Program-made: the position numbers and the translations under genes
In this document: piece after piece, positions 19,624 through 28,261 of the stretch
Position numbering within the stretch: the stretch's first letter is position 1
Layout: each line of letters opens with the position of its first letter
Notes under the pieces: model-generated
Told to the model about the DNA's origin: nothing
What the model saw: only the letters and a program-made list of their open reading frames with translations
Databases searched by the model: none
DNA from: a virus
Direction: 5' to 3' (one strand)
Virus record (IMG/VR): IMGVR_UViG_3300037796_000050
Location: 1 to 34,680 of that record
Length of the DNA: 34,680 nt

Positions 19624-19653
19624 ACAAGACGGCACAACCGTGGGAGGGGAGCT

Positions 19654-19944
19654 ATTACGGGAGAACAGTTTATTTCATTCCGGTATTCCGATGATTATAT
19701 AGAATTACAGGAATACATACGGAGACAGGCCGAGAGGATGAGCAAGACAGAACACATTCAGGAAGAGCTCATTCAAGAATCGTGGTTGTGGATCTGTGCA
19801 GCTCCTGATATCTACGATGTACAATCGTTCTGCGATATAGCAGATATGGCAATGCAGGCATACATGAGACAGGAGAGGAAAGACAAACACGCAAAAGACG
19901 CTTATTACCACCGATTGAGCATGTTATTGGGTAAATATGTTTAG
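19654..19944 (+). CDS. Sigma-factor region-2-like protein with non-AUG start
   Basis: About 96 residues. YIELQEYIRRQAERM, EHIQEELIQESWLWICAA, DIADMAMQAYMRQERKDKH follow the helix order of sigma70 region 2 (…D-x-x-Q-E-x-W/F-L-x-x…; …Y-x-R-x-E-R…). The first in-frame ATG (19738) would remove the first helix. An ATT at 19654 has GGAGGGGAG two bases away, very like the neighbouring GTG genes, so a rare ATT start is likely. Lying just before a terminator and the terminase genes, at the place where many phages keep late-transcription activators of sigma-like type, it is a good candidate for turning on the late genes. The family call is by pattern only. Confidence 0.5.
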   Translation: MTGEQFISFRYSDDYIELQEYIRRQAERMSKTEHIQEELIQESWLWICAAPDIYDVQSFCDIADMAMQAYMRQERKDKHAKDAYYHRLSMLLGKYV

Positions 19945-19989
19945 AGCTATTGGAGATACGTACATATATATATGAAGGGGGAAGTTGTG

Positions 19990-20012
19990 GCCCGTGACTG
20001 GACGGGCTTTTT
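19990..20012 (+). terminator. Rho-independent terminator with GACTGG loop
   Basis: GCCCGT (19990-19995), loop GACTGG, ACGGGC (20002-20007), then TTTTT. It divides the middle operon from the late genes. Confidence 0.8.
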
Positions 20013-20049
20013 AAATTTATAGAGTCCATAGTAAATCAATAAGTGAACA

Positions 20050-20385
20050 ATGGGTAACAGAGCAAAGGGCGGGTTCGGAGATAACCCTCAAAATATCAAT
20101 AGAGCCGGGAGGCCCAAAAAAGGGAAAACGCTGACTGACATTCTCGAGAAACATGGGAAGAGGCGAGACATAGAATATGTCGATGAGAAGACAGGAGAGG
20201 TAAAAAAGCGTAGTCGCAAAGAGGAGTTAGCCAGGGAGCTGTGGGCGCTTGCAATGGATGGTGATATACAGGCCATTAAATACATATACGACCGCATAGA
20301 TGGGAAACCGACAGAGCACCAGGAGATAACCGGAGATATCGGCATAGAAATAGAGTATGTTGAAAACGAGAGTGAGGATCAATAA
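20050..20385 (+). CDS. terS: Small terminase-type protein (DUF5681-like)
   Basis: A 111-residue basic protein. GFGDNPQNINRAGRPKKGKTLTDIL (split over residues 8-32) is the N-terminal DNA-contact motif of DUF5681-type small terminase or terminase-associated proteins; the rest is helical and ends acidic. It lies immediately upstream of the large terminase and overlaps it by 29 bases. Such proteins recognise phage DNA and start packaging. The ribosome binding site is weak (AAGTGA). Confidence 0.75.
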   Translation: MGNRAKGGFGDNPQNINRAGRPKKGKTLTDILEKHGKRRDIEYVDEKTGEVKKRSRKEELARELWALAMDGDIQAIKYIYDRIDGKPTEHQEITGDIGIEIEYVENESEDQ

Positions 20386-21553
20386 TGCGTACCGCCACCT
20401 GGAACAGTACGGACCGCGGTTTGAAGTTGTCTACGGTGGTGCTGGAAGCGGCAAGAGTTATGCAATTGCTCAAGTCCTAATTATTACCGCATTGCGCGAT
20501 CCTGGACGGAAGATACTGTGTGTTCGGAAGGTGGCAAAGACTCTACGGTTTTCAATGTATGCGCTATTCCGGCACTTGATAGCAGAGTACGGACTGGGAG
20601 CATATTTTAGGGAGAATAAGAGCGAGTTCACGTTCACGTGTTTGAACGGATCGCAGATTATTTTACAAGGCCTGGATGATGTTGAGAAAATAAAATCGAT
20701 CTTCGGCATTACTGATATCTGGGTGGAGGAAGCCTCCGAGATTACGGAGGATGACTATAAACAACTTAATTTGAGGATGAGAGGCGGTGAGCATCCCAAG
20801 CGGATGCTTTTTTCATTTAATCCGATTTCTCGGCTGCATTGGCTGAAAGAACATTTTTTTGACCAGGCGCGGAGCAATGTACGTGTTACACACACGACAC
20901 ACAAAGACAATAGGTTCTTGGATACAGACTACCGTCAGGAGCTCGAGGCGCTGAAAGATATCGATCCGTACTTCTATTCGGTCTACTGCTTAGGAGAATG
21001 GGGAGAGCTTGGAAATCTGGTATTCAGCAATTACGTGATCGAGTCGTTTCGGTACGAATGGGATGATTACGACGAGCAAACGGTTGGCGTTGACTTTGGT
21101 TACAACGATCCGTCAGCCATTATTTTACTGGGCTGGAAAGATGACGAGCTGTATGTCCATGACGAGCTCTATGCAAGGGGGCTTACAAATACGGAGCTGA
21201 TCGATGCAGCACGCAATATTGTAATTGACGGAGATACGATAATGACGGCAGACAGTGCAGAGCCGGACAGGATAAGCGAGTTTCAGCAGGCAGGGTTTAA
21301 TATGATGCCAGCGAAAAAAGGCAAAGACAGTGTGCGTCATGGGATAGACTTTCTAAAACGAGTGAAGATACATATACACTCGGAACGCTGTCCAAGTACA
21401 GCACGAGAGATACAAGAGTACAAGTGGAAAGAGGACAAGGACGGGAATGTTTTGGACGAGCCGATAGGATATAACGATCATGCGATAGCAGCGATACGTT
21501 ATGGCGTTGAACAGAGGCGGCTCGCGAGGGATTTGGAGGTAGCATGGCTATAA
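20357..21553 (+). CDS. terL: Terminase large subunit
   Basis: A 398-residue packaging motor and nuclease. ATPase motifs: Walker A GGAGSGKS (residues 27-34), Walker B ITDIWVEEA (Asp120, Glu124), and the coupling stretch LFSFNP (151-156). Nuclease motifs: VGVDFGYNDPS (Asp246), ADSAEPD (Asp299) and GYNDHAIAAIRYG (Asp374). The layout matches the PBSX/Terminase_3 type that makes headful or cohesive ends; the exact packaging strategy cannot be read from the sequence. It starts inside the small terminase gene and ends ten bases inside the portal gene. Confidence 0.93.
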   Translation: MLKTRVRINNAYRHLEQYGPRFEVVYGGAGSGKSYAIAQVLIITALRDPGRKILCVRKVAKTLRFSMYALFRHLIAEYGLGAYFRENKSEFTFTCLNGSQIILQGLDDVEKIKSIFGITDIWVEEASEITEDDYKQLNLRMRGGEHPKRMLFSFNPISRLHWLKEHFFDQARSNVRVTHTTHKDNRFLDTDYRQELEALKDIDPYFYSVYCLGEWGELGNLVFSNYVIESFRYEWDDYDEQTVGVDFGYNDPSAIILLGWKDDELYVHDELYARGLTNTELIDAARNIVIDGDTIMTADSAEPDRISEFQQAGFNMMPAKKGKDSVRHGIDFLKRVKIHIHSERCPSTAREIQEYKWKEDKDGNVLDEPIGYNDHAIAAIRYGVEQRRLARDLEVAWL

Positions 21554-23589
21554 TTGACAGACTGGTAGATAAGATAGCGGATAAGATCACGAAGACCTAC
21601 AGCCTGAATGATCCGACCCTTGCAGCAATAGCCGGATGGACGAAGAAAGACGAGTTGCAGGATGCTTATAGCCAGCTGCCTACAGTGTACGCAGCGATTA
21701 CAGCGAAAGCACGGACACTATCAATGGTGCCGTTTTACATATACCCGAAAGGGGGCGACGAGCCGGTAGAACGCGGACCGGTGTATGATCTGTTCCAGAA
21801 TATCAATCCGCGATACTCGATATATGATTTCTGGACGTCCTGGGTGGTTGGGCTTGACCGGAAAGGTGAGCATTACATCTATCTAGACCCGGAGACGGAC
21901 CGAAACGGGGTGCCGCTTAATCTGTGGCCCTTTCCCAAAGATATGGTCAAACCGCTATTTGACCGAAACCAGTATCATGTCGGATGGCAGATACGACGAG
22001 GGAAGCGGACAATTGTGGCCACTTTGGATGAGATGATCTTTGACAGGTACTTCAACCCGAACAGCGATCTTGAGGGGCTCTCTCCTTTGGAGGCTGTGAG
22101 CAAGACAACGGAGGTCAAGTGGAAGGCATGGCAGTACAATAATAACTTCTTTGATAATAATGCGATTCCTGGAATTGTCGTGGAAGGGGATAAAGAGACA
22201 CGCGTAAATGAACAGCAACGGCAACGGTTGGAACATCAACTCTTCGAGCAACGGAAGGGTGTACAGAAAGCACACAAAGGACTTCTGCTTACCGGGGGGC
22301 TAACTGCGAAAACACTGTCATTCTCGCAAAAAGATATCGAGTTCCTAGAGACATTGAAATTGACCACAGAGGAAATCCTCCAGGTGCTCGGCGTGACGAA
22401 GACGCAGCTATCGATCATGGAGGATGTCAACTACGCCACTGCATTAACGCAGGATAGGGTGTTTATGCAGAAAACCATTATCCCTTTAGGGACACAGATC
22501 GAGACGAAACTGAACCAGCAATTTCTTAATCGATTTGGGTATGAGGGACATTTCGACTGGAACCAGGTTGATGCACTCAATTATGAAGTTTTGCACAAGG
22601 TTGAGGCTGCCGAGAAGCTGTTTAATATCGGCTTTACCGCGAACGAGATCAACGATCGACTAAACTTGGGATTTAAAGAGCAGCCATGGCGAGACGAACC
22701 GAAGCCACAGCAGGGGATGATGGAGCTTATGAGACAGGAGATAGGTGACCTCAAACAAGAGTTACTGACAGAGGTCAAGGCGCTTCCGAAAGAAGGGCCA
22801 GTAGAAAATGCGTCTAAACTCCTGGTCGAATCGAAGCGGGCGGAGATTTGGAAGAATCTTAATGCTCCGGTTATGCCGCTTATGAGCAAAGCAGCATCCC
22901 AGATACGTGAGTATTTTAGAGATGTTGAGCAGAAACTGCTCAAACGGTTTACAACCGGGAAGAACGTCAAGGACGTCACCGATTACATCAACCAGCAGAT
23001 AGACGAACTTGATACTGACTTTGACGATGAGCGATTGCGGAGGCTGCTGTCTGATCTTATCAGAGAGTCGGTCCTGCGCGGCGGATCCTCGATCCTTGGA
23101 GAGTTTGAAGGGGACACTGAGCCGATACAAGCGATGTTAAACGCTCGGCTCGATAAAATCAAGGGAATCAATCAGACAGTGGTCGAGAATCTACGGAAGA
23201 AGCTCAAAGACAGAATTGCCGAGGGAATCCCAGAGCGGGAGGCAACACAGAAAGTACTCGATACTGTCAAAGAGCAGATGAAAATATCCAGAAATCGAGC
23301 AAAAACGATCGCACGCACCGAAACGCACGGTGCCTATTCAGACGGCCGGTGGGAAGCAATGTCACAGACGGAGCCGGTAGGATTGATGTGGATATCCTCG
23401 AGGGACAGCAACGTAAGAGATTCACACCAGTGGATGGACGGGACCGTGACTAGGTTTGGACAGACGTTTGGCAACGGGTTGAAACGGCCACATGATCCGG
23501 CAGGCCCGGCAGATGAAGTGATCAATTGCCGATGCAAAGCCGTAGCGATACATGACCCTGAAGAGTTTAGAGAATTAGGAGGCAGATAA
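21544..23589 (+). CDS. Portal protein fused to MuF-type head morphogenesis domain
   Basis: A 681-residue fusion. Residues 1-390 are an HK97-type portal: SQLPTVYAAITAKARTLSMVPFYIY near the start, the GLDRKGEHYIYLDP and LEGLSPLEAVSKTTE segments, and the ATALTQDRVFMQKTIIPL helix. Residues about 395-520 are a helical linker. Residues 525-675 are a MuF-type minor head domain with SRNRAKTIARTETHGAYSDG, WISSRDSNVRDSHQWMDG, and NCRCKAV. Portal and minor head protein are separate in most phages; fusion fixes one MuF domain per portal subunit (12 per head). The C-terminal part may carry an injected effector-like role as other MuF proteins do, but no toxin domain is seen. Confidence 0.9.
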   Translation: MAIIDRLVDKIADKITKTYSLNDPTLAAIAGWTKKDELQDAYSQLPTVYAAITAKARTLSMVPFYIYPKGGDEPVERGPVYDLFQNINPRYSIYDFWTSWVVGLDRKGEHYIYLDPETDRNGVPLNLWPFPKDMVKPLFDRNQYHVGWQIRRGKRTIVATLDEMIFDRYFNPNSDLEGLSPLEAVSKTTEVKWKAWQYNNNFFDNNAIPGIVVEGDKETRVNEQQRQRLEHQLFEQRKGVQKAHKGLLLTGGLTAKTLSFSQKDIEFLETLKLTTEEILQVLGVTKTQLSIMEDVNYATALTQDRVFMQKTIIPLGTQIETKLNQQFLNRFGYEGHFDWNQVDALNYEVLHKVEAAEKLFNIGFTANEINDRLNLGFKEQPWRDEPKPQQGMMELMRQEIGDLKQELLTEVKALPKEGPVENASKLLVESKRAEIWKNLNAPVMPLMSKAASQIREYFRDVEQKLLKRFTTGKNVKDVTDYINQQIDELDTDFDDERLRRLLSDLIRESVLRGGSSILGEFEGDTEPIQAMLNARLDKIKGINQTVVENLRKKLKDRIAEGIPEREATQKVLDTVKEQMKISRNRAKTIARTETHGAYSDGRWEAMSQTEPVGLMWISSRDSNVRDSHQWMDGTVTRFGQTFGNGLKRPHDPAGPADEVINCRCKAVAIHDPEEFRELGGR

Positions 23590-24341
23590 TGCCGTTACCG
23601 GAACCGAGGAATGACGAGAGCAAAGAGGATTTTATCCAGCGATGTATGGAGGATGAGACAATGAATGAGGAATACCCGCGAGAAGACCAGAGACATGCAG
23701 TATGTGTATCACAGTGGGAACAGGACACCGATACTAGGCACTTGAAAGCGGTGATCAAAGGGAAAGACAAAGAGGGTATCTATTCGGCATTGGCATCTAC
23801 GAAAGACGTAGACCGTGACGGAGAGGTAATTCTTCCGAAAGCGTTTAAAAACCTAGACAGCTATCTCAAAACCAACCCAGTGATCTACTACGACCATGCA
23901 TGGGCCACCTTCGGAAGTCCAAACGAGGGAACACTTCCTATCGGGAAAGCAGTTTCCGGGCATGTTGATGAGGAGAACGGTCTGTATCTGTCTTGGAAAT
24001 TCTCTGAATTGCCGTTTGCGCAGATGGTCAAAACGCTGGTCGATGAGGGGATCCTCAACGGCGTATCGGTTGGATTTATCCCGAAGTCCTGGGATTGGGG
24101 GGAAAACAACGAACGAGTGTACACCGAGGTGGAGCTCCTTGAGCTCTCTGTGGTCGGCATCCCTGCGAACGGATACGCACAGATATTAAGACGACTGGAA
24201 GAAGATGGGAAACAAGAGGCTGCTGTTGCAGTCAAATCAATAATGAAACATGAATCTCATAGGTCGAATCTAGCCAGGAACCTGAGCATGAGCCTACGGG
24301 CGGAGCAAAAAGGCGGAGGCAAAGGCAGGCTGAGATTCTAA
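23589..24341 (+). CDS. HK97-family prohead protease
   Basis: A 250-residue serine protease of the U35/S78 type. The catalytic triad is visible: His103 in VIYYDHAW, Ser160 in NGVSVGFIP, and an acidic residue in ELLELSVVGIPAN (Glu185). The first 45 residues (PLPEPRNDESKEDFIQRCM...DQRHAVCV) form an extra N-terminal segment found in many phage proteases and in some capsid proteins. It cleaves the capsid delta domain during maturation. It overlaps the portal gene by a single base and is followed by the capsid gene. Confidence 0.92.
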   Translation: MPLPEPRNDESKEDFIQRCMEDETMNEEYPREDQRHAVCVSQWEQDTDTRHLKAVIKGKDKEGIYSALASTKDVDRDGEVILPKAFKNLDSYLKTNPVIYYDHAWATFGSPNEGTLPIGKAVSGHVDEENGLYLSWKFSELPFAQMVKTLVDEGILNGVSVGFIPKSWDWGENNERVYTEVELLELSVVGIPANGYAQILRRLEEDGKQEAAVAVKSIMKHESHRSNLARNLSMSLRAEQKGGGKGRLRF

Positions 24342-24355
24342 ACAAGGAGATAATC

Positions 24356-25672
24356 ATGGAACCTATACAACTTTTGAAAGATCGAGTAGAGGACAAAAAG
24401 GCCCTGCTCGAAGTGACCGAGGATGAAGCGAAACAGAAAGAGCTTACCTCGGAAATACTCGACCTTGAACGAGAGATCGGCAAGGAAGAGGCAAAGGCGG
24501 AGTTTGAAGCCAAACAGGCCGAGAAAGAATCTGCCGAACGGAAAGCCGCACAGACCCAGACTGAAACTGCCAAACAGACAGGCGCGCAGCGTGTTGAGGT
24601 CAAAGAGTCTGACGAATACAAGGGCTACAAGCTAAAAGCGGAAGTAGCTTCCTTGCAGGGATATGCAGGCTTGAACGAGAATGTCCGTAAGCGGTTTATC
24701 GAACGTCCAGACATTGCCGAGAAAATGGCGACTATGTGGATTGACATGATCGAGAAGGCAATGGCAGGTGGACCGCAAAGGGTGGCAAATATCAAAGCAT
24801 CTATGCAGGAAGACACCGACAGCGAAGGCGGTTATCTGGTATTCCCGGAATATCGCAACGAGGTGCTTTCCTATATCCGTGAGGAATCGGTGGCCCTCCA
24901 GGATGCACGGGTTGTACCGATGGCATCCGATGTCGCTTACTACCCGCGAGAGAATTCTACCGTCAGCGTGACCATAACCGATGAGGAAAACGATGCTACG
25001 GCATCCAACCCGACGTTTGAGCAGGTCACCCTTACTGCGAAACGGCACGACGCCTACGCCACCGCATCGAATGAGCTTTTGAATGACCAGTCGATCCCTG
25101 GCGGGATTGTGGCTATTCTTATGAGCCAGTTTAATGAAGCGGTCGGCCAGAAGATCGACTCTGCTACTTTCATCGGATCCGGCGATCCGGTCTCCGGTGT
25201 ATTCCTGAGCGCAGGGTATTCTGTAGTTTTCGGTAGCGGATCAAGTGCTTTCTCTGAGCTGCTCGAAAGCGATATTAGAGAGGTAATCTCTAAGATTCCG
25301 ACCTCCCGGCTGGCGGGAGCAAAGTTTTACTGCCACAGATCGCCAGCGTGGACCTACCTCTACGGTCTCAAAGACGGAGACGACAGACCGCTGTTTATAC
25401 CGTCAACGACCAGGGAGAATCCGCACCAGGTATACGGGTATCCTCTGAGACTGCCGGAGAAGGCGCCATCTTCGAGCGCGGCGGATACCGGGTTCATTGT
25501 ATTCGGGAACCTGCGAGGGTTCATGATCGGTGAACGTCTTGGAAATATCGAAATGATCGTCGATCCGTATACACTCGGCAAGTCCTACCAGACCAACTTT
25601 TATATCTTCACTCGGTGGGCATACGCTCACGGACTGCCGAACAACTACGCACGGATCGTAACGGCTAGCTAA
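24356..25672 (+). CDS. Major capsid protein, HK97 fold
   Basis: A 438-residue protein. Residues 1-100 are a charged coiled coil, the scaffolding-like delta domain that the protease removes. The shell domain begins near GGYLVFPEYRNEVLSYI (about residue 158), followed by SVALQDARVVPMAS, the E-loop-like stretch VSVTITDEENDATASNPTFEQV and TLTAKRHDAYATASNELLND, which are typical of HK97-type capsids. It is followed by a strong terminator, which should keep its own message abundant. AAGGAGA precedes the ATG. Confidence 0.93.
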   Translation: MEPIQLLKDRVEDKKALLEVTEDEAKQKELTSEILDLEREIGKEEAKAEFEAKQAEKESAERKAAQTQTETAKQTGAQRVEVKESDEYKGYKLKAEVASLQGYAGLNENVRKRFIERPDIAEKMATMWIDMIEKAMAGGPQRVANIKASMQEDTDSEGGYLVFPEYRNEVLSYIREESVALQDARVVPMASDVAYYPRENSTVSVTITDEENDATASNPTFEQVTLTAKRHDAYATASNELLNDQSIPGGIVAILMSQFNEAVGQKIDSATFIGSGDPVSGVFLSAGYSVVFGSGSSAFSELLESDIREVISKIPTSRLAGAKFYCHRSPAWTYLYGLKDGDDRPLFIPSTTRENPHQVYGYPLRLPEKAPSSSAADTGFIVFGNLRGFMIGERLGNIEMIVDPYTLGKSYQTNFYIFTRWAYAHGLPNNYARIVTAS

Positions 25673-25703
25673 TGAGACGGTTTTTAAAACACGTCATTTT
25701 GAA

Positions 25704-25730
25704 GGCGGGGCACAAAGCTCCGCCTTTTTT
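25704..25730 (+). terminator. Rho-independent terminator after the capsid gene
   Basis: GGCGGGGC (25704-25711), loop ACAAA, GCTCCGCC (25717-25724, one G-U pair), then six T. It sits in the gap between the capsid gene and the glycosyltransferase gene. Confidence 0.88.
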
Positions 25731-25744
25731 ATTGAGGGAGGAAG

Positions 25745-26872
25745 ATGAAAATACACTGGGCGAATCTGTGGGAAGGGATCGGGATAGCCTACGGGTACAG
25801 CAATCATCAGAAGAAGCTCCTCGAGGCGATCGAGAGACAGGGGATAGAGATTGACCGGGATGCTGATGTGGCGGTGCATCTTACGACACCTGCGACATTC
25901 CAGCCAACTGAAGGGAAGCTCAATTTTCTGTACACGATGTATGAGATGAACGATTTGCCGCCTGATTACGTGGAATGTCTCGATAAGGCAGATGTAATCG
26001 TGGTTCCATGCAAGCACAATAAAACAGTGTTTCAGAAGTACACCGACCGACCTATAGAGGTGTGCTGGGAAGGTGTGGATACAGATATCTACACCTACAC
26101 CGAGCGAGAGTTTCCACAGAACAGACCGTTTACCTTCCTGTGGTTTGGGGCGTCGAATCCGCGGAAAGGGACAGAGTACATGATGGGAGCATGGGAGGTG
26201 TGGAACCGGATGTATCCTGAGCTTAGAAACAAGACAATGCTCATTATGAAGACCACACAGAATGGGGATAATTATTTTAATGCGAGCGTGGTACAGCAAG
26301 AGGTTGACGGAAAGCTTGACTGGGTGGCGGATAAAAAGGTCCAGATGCCACAGGAGAGAATTGTGCGATGTGGTGGTAATGCGATTGTGGATACCCGAAA
26401 GATGCCGGAAGTGGTAGACGGGCCTATGCAGAATCCACCGGGCAGTTTGCAGCAGATATACCATTTTGCACATGCCTTTATTCTGCCCACTCGGGGTGAG
26501 GGTTTCGGGCTTACTTTAGCAGAGGCGGCGGCTACCGGATTGCCGTGTGTCTACACTCCATTCTCAGGGCCGAGGGATTTTATGAGTGAGAAGATCGGAT
26601 ACCCGATCAAATGGACAATGGGGAAGGCAAACACAGTCAACCCACAGGACGGCTCGACATTATTTGAGTCTACAGCAGCCACACCGGATATTGAGAGCAT
26701 TGTGCGGAGGATGTATCAGATATACAGCAATTATAACCGGGCACTTGCAAAAGGCCGGAAGGCAGCAGAGCACATGAGGAAAGGTTTTACCTGGGACATC
26801 TCAGCACAAAGTCTGATACGGATCATACAAAAATATACGGAGGAGAAATGGGAGACGCAAAAGTCAGCGTAA
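25745..26872 (+). CDS. GT4-type glycosyltransferase encoded in the head cluster
   Basis: A 375-residue GT-B fold enzyme. The N-terminal lobe ends with WEGVDTDIY (about residues 108-116), a conserved junction; FTFLWFGASNPRKGTEYMMGAW (about 129-150) starts the nucleotide-sugar lobe; FILPTRGEGFGLTLAEAAATG (about 245-265) has the GT4 E-x7-E motif (Glu252, Glu260). GT4 enzymes transfer a sugar from a nucleotide donor. It lies between the capsid terminator and the connector genes, with GAGGGAGGAAG ahead of its ATG, and its end overlaps a radical SAM gene. That position suggests virion proteins as the substrate, but lipopolysaccharide or another glycan is possible. Confidence 0.85.
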   Translation: MKIHWANLWEGIGIAYGYSNHQKKLLEAIERQGIEIDRDADVAVHLTTPATFQPTEGKLNFLYTMYEMNDLPPDYVECLDKADVIVVPCKHNKTVFQKYTDRPIEVCWEGVDTDIYTYTEREFPQNRPFTFLWFGASNPRKGTEYMMGAWEVWNRMYPELRNKTMLIMKTTQNGDNYFNASVVQQEVDGKLDWVADKKVQMPQERIVRCGGNAIVDTRKMPEVVDGPMQNPPGSLQQIYHFAHAFILPTRGEGFGLTLAEAAATGLPCVYTPFSGPRDFMSEKIGYPIKWTMGKANTVNPQDGSTLFESTAATPDIESIVRRMYQIYSNYNRALAKGRKAAEHMRKGFTWDISAQSLIRIIQKYTEEKWETQKSA

Positions 26873-27660
26873 CGACAAAGTGTAATGCCAAGTGCAAGAC
26901 GTGTCCGGTATGGAAACTGCCGAGCGATACCATGAGTTTTGGACGTTTCCAACAGTTGATTAAGATTCTGAATGACTCGAATAAAGTTGACCGGATACTG
27001 CTTAACAACACGGGAGACCTCTACAACATTCCAGATCATGTAAAGTATTTAACGTATGTAGAGAGACACATGAGGAAGCCGGTAATCATGACAACGAATG
27101 CTGGATTGATGGACTACGTTCCGACCATCTCATCTCTCATTATCAGCTTCAACGGGGGGAACAAGGAGGCGTACGAATATACCACCGGGGTAGATTTTGA
27201 CGAGACGGTGAAGCGGATAAGAGAAGCGTATCCTATGATGCGCAAAGTCCCTAGTGTTGAGATGCATTGTCTTATCTGGGACGGTAATGCGGAAAGCGAG
27301 AAAGACCTGCTTGATCTGTGGGATGATTTCCCAGGGCGTATACGAGTGAGCTATAAATACGACAATCAACATGAAGAGGACCACACACTAGAAGAGTACA
27401 AAACAGACCAGCGTATCCCATGTGATTATCTGAGTAAAAATATATCTATCATGCCGACCGGGCAAGTCGTGGCATGTGCGCATGATTTCAAACGAGTAAC
27501 GAATTTCGGGAATGTGTTTGAAGATGATATTGAAGCCATTCTCTGGTCAAAAGAACGGAGAGAAATGCTTGCGAAACACAATAAAGGAATATTCGACGGG
27601 CTGTGTGAAAATTGTAATTACAACACGTTGACACACGGGAAAATAAAATATCTGAGGTAG
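26848..27660 (+). CDS. Radical SAM enzyme with SPASM-like C-terminus
   Basis: A 270-residue enzyme. TTKCNAKCKTCPVW (Cys12, Cys16, Cys19) is the CxxxCxxC motif that binds the radical SAM [4Fe-4S] cluster; TGDLY and TTNAGLM are further core strands. The C-terminus has Cys192, Cys210, Cys253 and Cys256 with GQVVACAHDF, TNFGNVFEDDIEAILWS and GLCENC, a SPASM-type auxiliary cluster domain. SPASM proteins usually modify peptides or sugars. It overlaps the glycosyltransferase by 25 bases, so both are made together. The likely target is a phage structural protein or the sugar put on it; this is an inference from position. Confidence 0.88.
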   Translation: MGDAKVSVTTKCNAKCKTCPVWKLPSDTMSFGRFQQLIKILNDSNKVDRILLNNTGDLYNIPDHVKYLTYVERHMRKPVIMTTNAGLMDYVPTISSLIISFNGGNKEAYEYTTGVDFDETVKRIREAYPMMRKVPSVEMHCLIWDGNAESEKDLLDLWDDFPGRIRVSYKYDNQHEEDHTLEEYKTDQRIPCDYLSKNISIMPTGQVVACAHDFKRVTNFGNVFEDDIEAILWSKERREMLAKHNKGIFDGLCENCNYNTLTHGKIKYLR

Positions 27661-27664
27661 GACT

Positions 27665-28261
27665 ATGGCATATACGATAGATACTGACAATCAATTATTT
27701 ACACTCGCTGAGCTCAAGAGTTTTTTAAATTACCCAGATACCTCTAAAGATGATGAGCTCTCCAGAGTGGTCGATGCCGTATCCTGGTTTGTCAATTCGT
27801 TCACTGGGCGGAAATTGCTCGCACGAGACCTGACAGAATATTACGATGGTGACGGGACGAATAAATTATATGTAGACAATTATCCGATCAATTCTTCTTC
27901 CTCAGAGATAGAGGTGTATGTCTCGACCGATGTGCCGCGAGATTACAGCGCTGGCAATAAGGTTGATGCAGACAATATTCTTATCTACGACGATGAGGGA
28001 TTGATAGTCGTACTCAATACATTTTTCAGTGCCGGAGCACAGACAGTGAAGGTGGTCTATAACGGTGGGTACTCGACGGTCCCGCACGATCTAAAAGACG
28101 CATGTTTACAGGTGGCATCGATGCTGTGGAAACGGGAGAAGGGAAGCTTGCATGGGCTTACCACGGTGAGTTTTCAAAACGGATCGGCAACTTATGAAAT
28201 TGAGAAAGCGATGCCGGCATCAGCGAGACTCATCTTAGAGGATTACAGGCGATATGTATGA
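27665..28261 (+). CDS. Head-tail connector (gp6-like) protein
   Basis: A 198-residue protein. LFTLAELKSFLNYPDTSKDDELSRVVDAVSWFVN (two pieces, about residues 11-45) followed by TGRKLLARDLTEYYDGDGTNKLYVDNYPI is the well-known start of gp6-type connectors that form the ring below the portal; the C-terminal half with VPHDLKDACLQVASMLWKREK agrees. It overlaps the next head-tail gene by eight bases. Confidence 0.85.
   Translation: MAYTIDTDNQLFTLAELKSFLNYPDTSKDDELSRVVDAVSWFVNSFTGRKLLARDLTEYYDGDGTNKLYVDNYPINSSSSEIEVYVSTDVPRDYSAGNKVDADNILIYDDEGLIVVLNTFFSAGAQTVKVVYNGGYSTVPHDLKDACLQVASMLWKREKGSLHGLTTVSFQNGSATYEIEKAMPASARLILEDYRRYV

Noticed and set aside
25694-26473. Long open frame on the minus strand (259 codons) against the glycosyltransferase gene
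   Set aside because: It is antisense to a clear GT4 gene, overlaps the terminator, has no plausible ribosome binding site and translates to His/Cys-rich low-quality protein.
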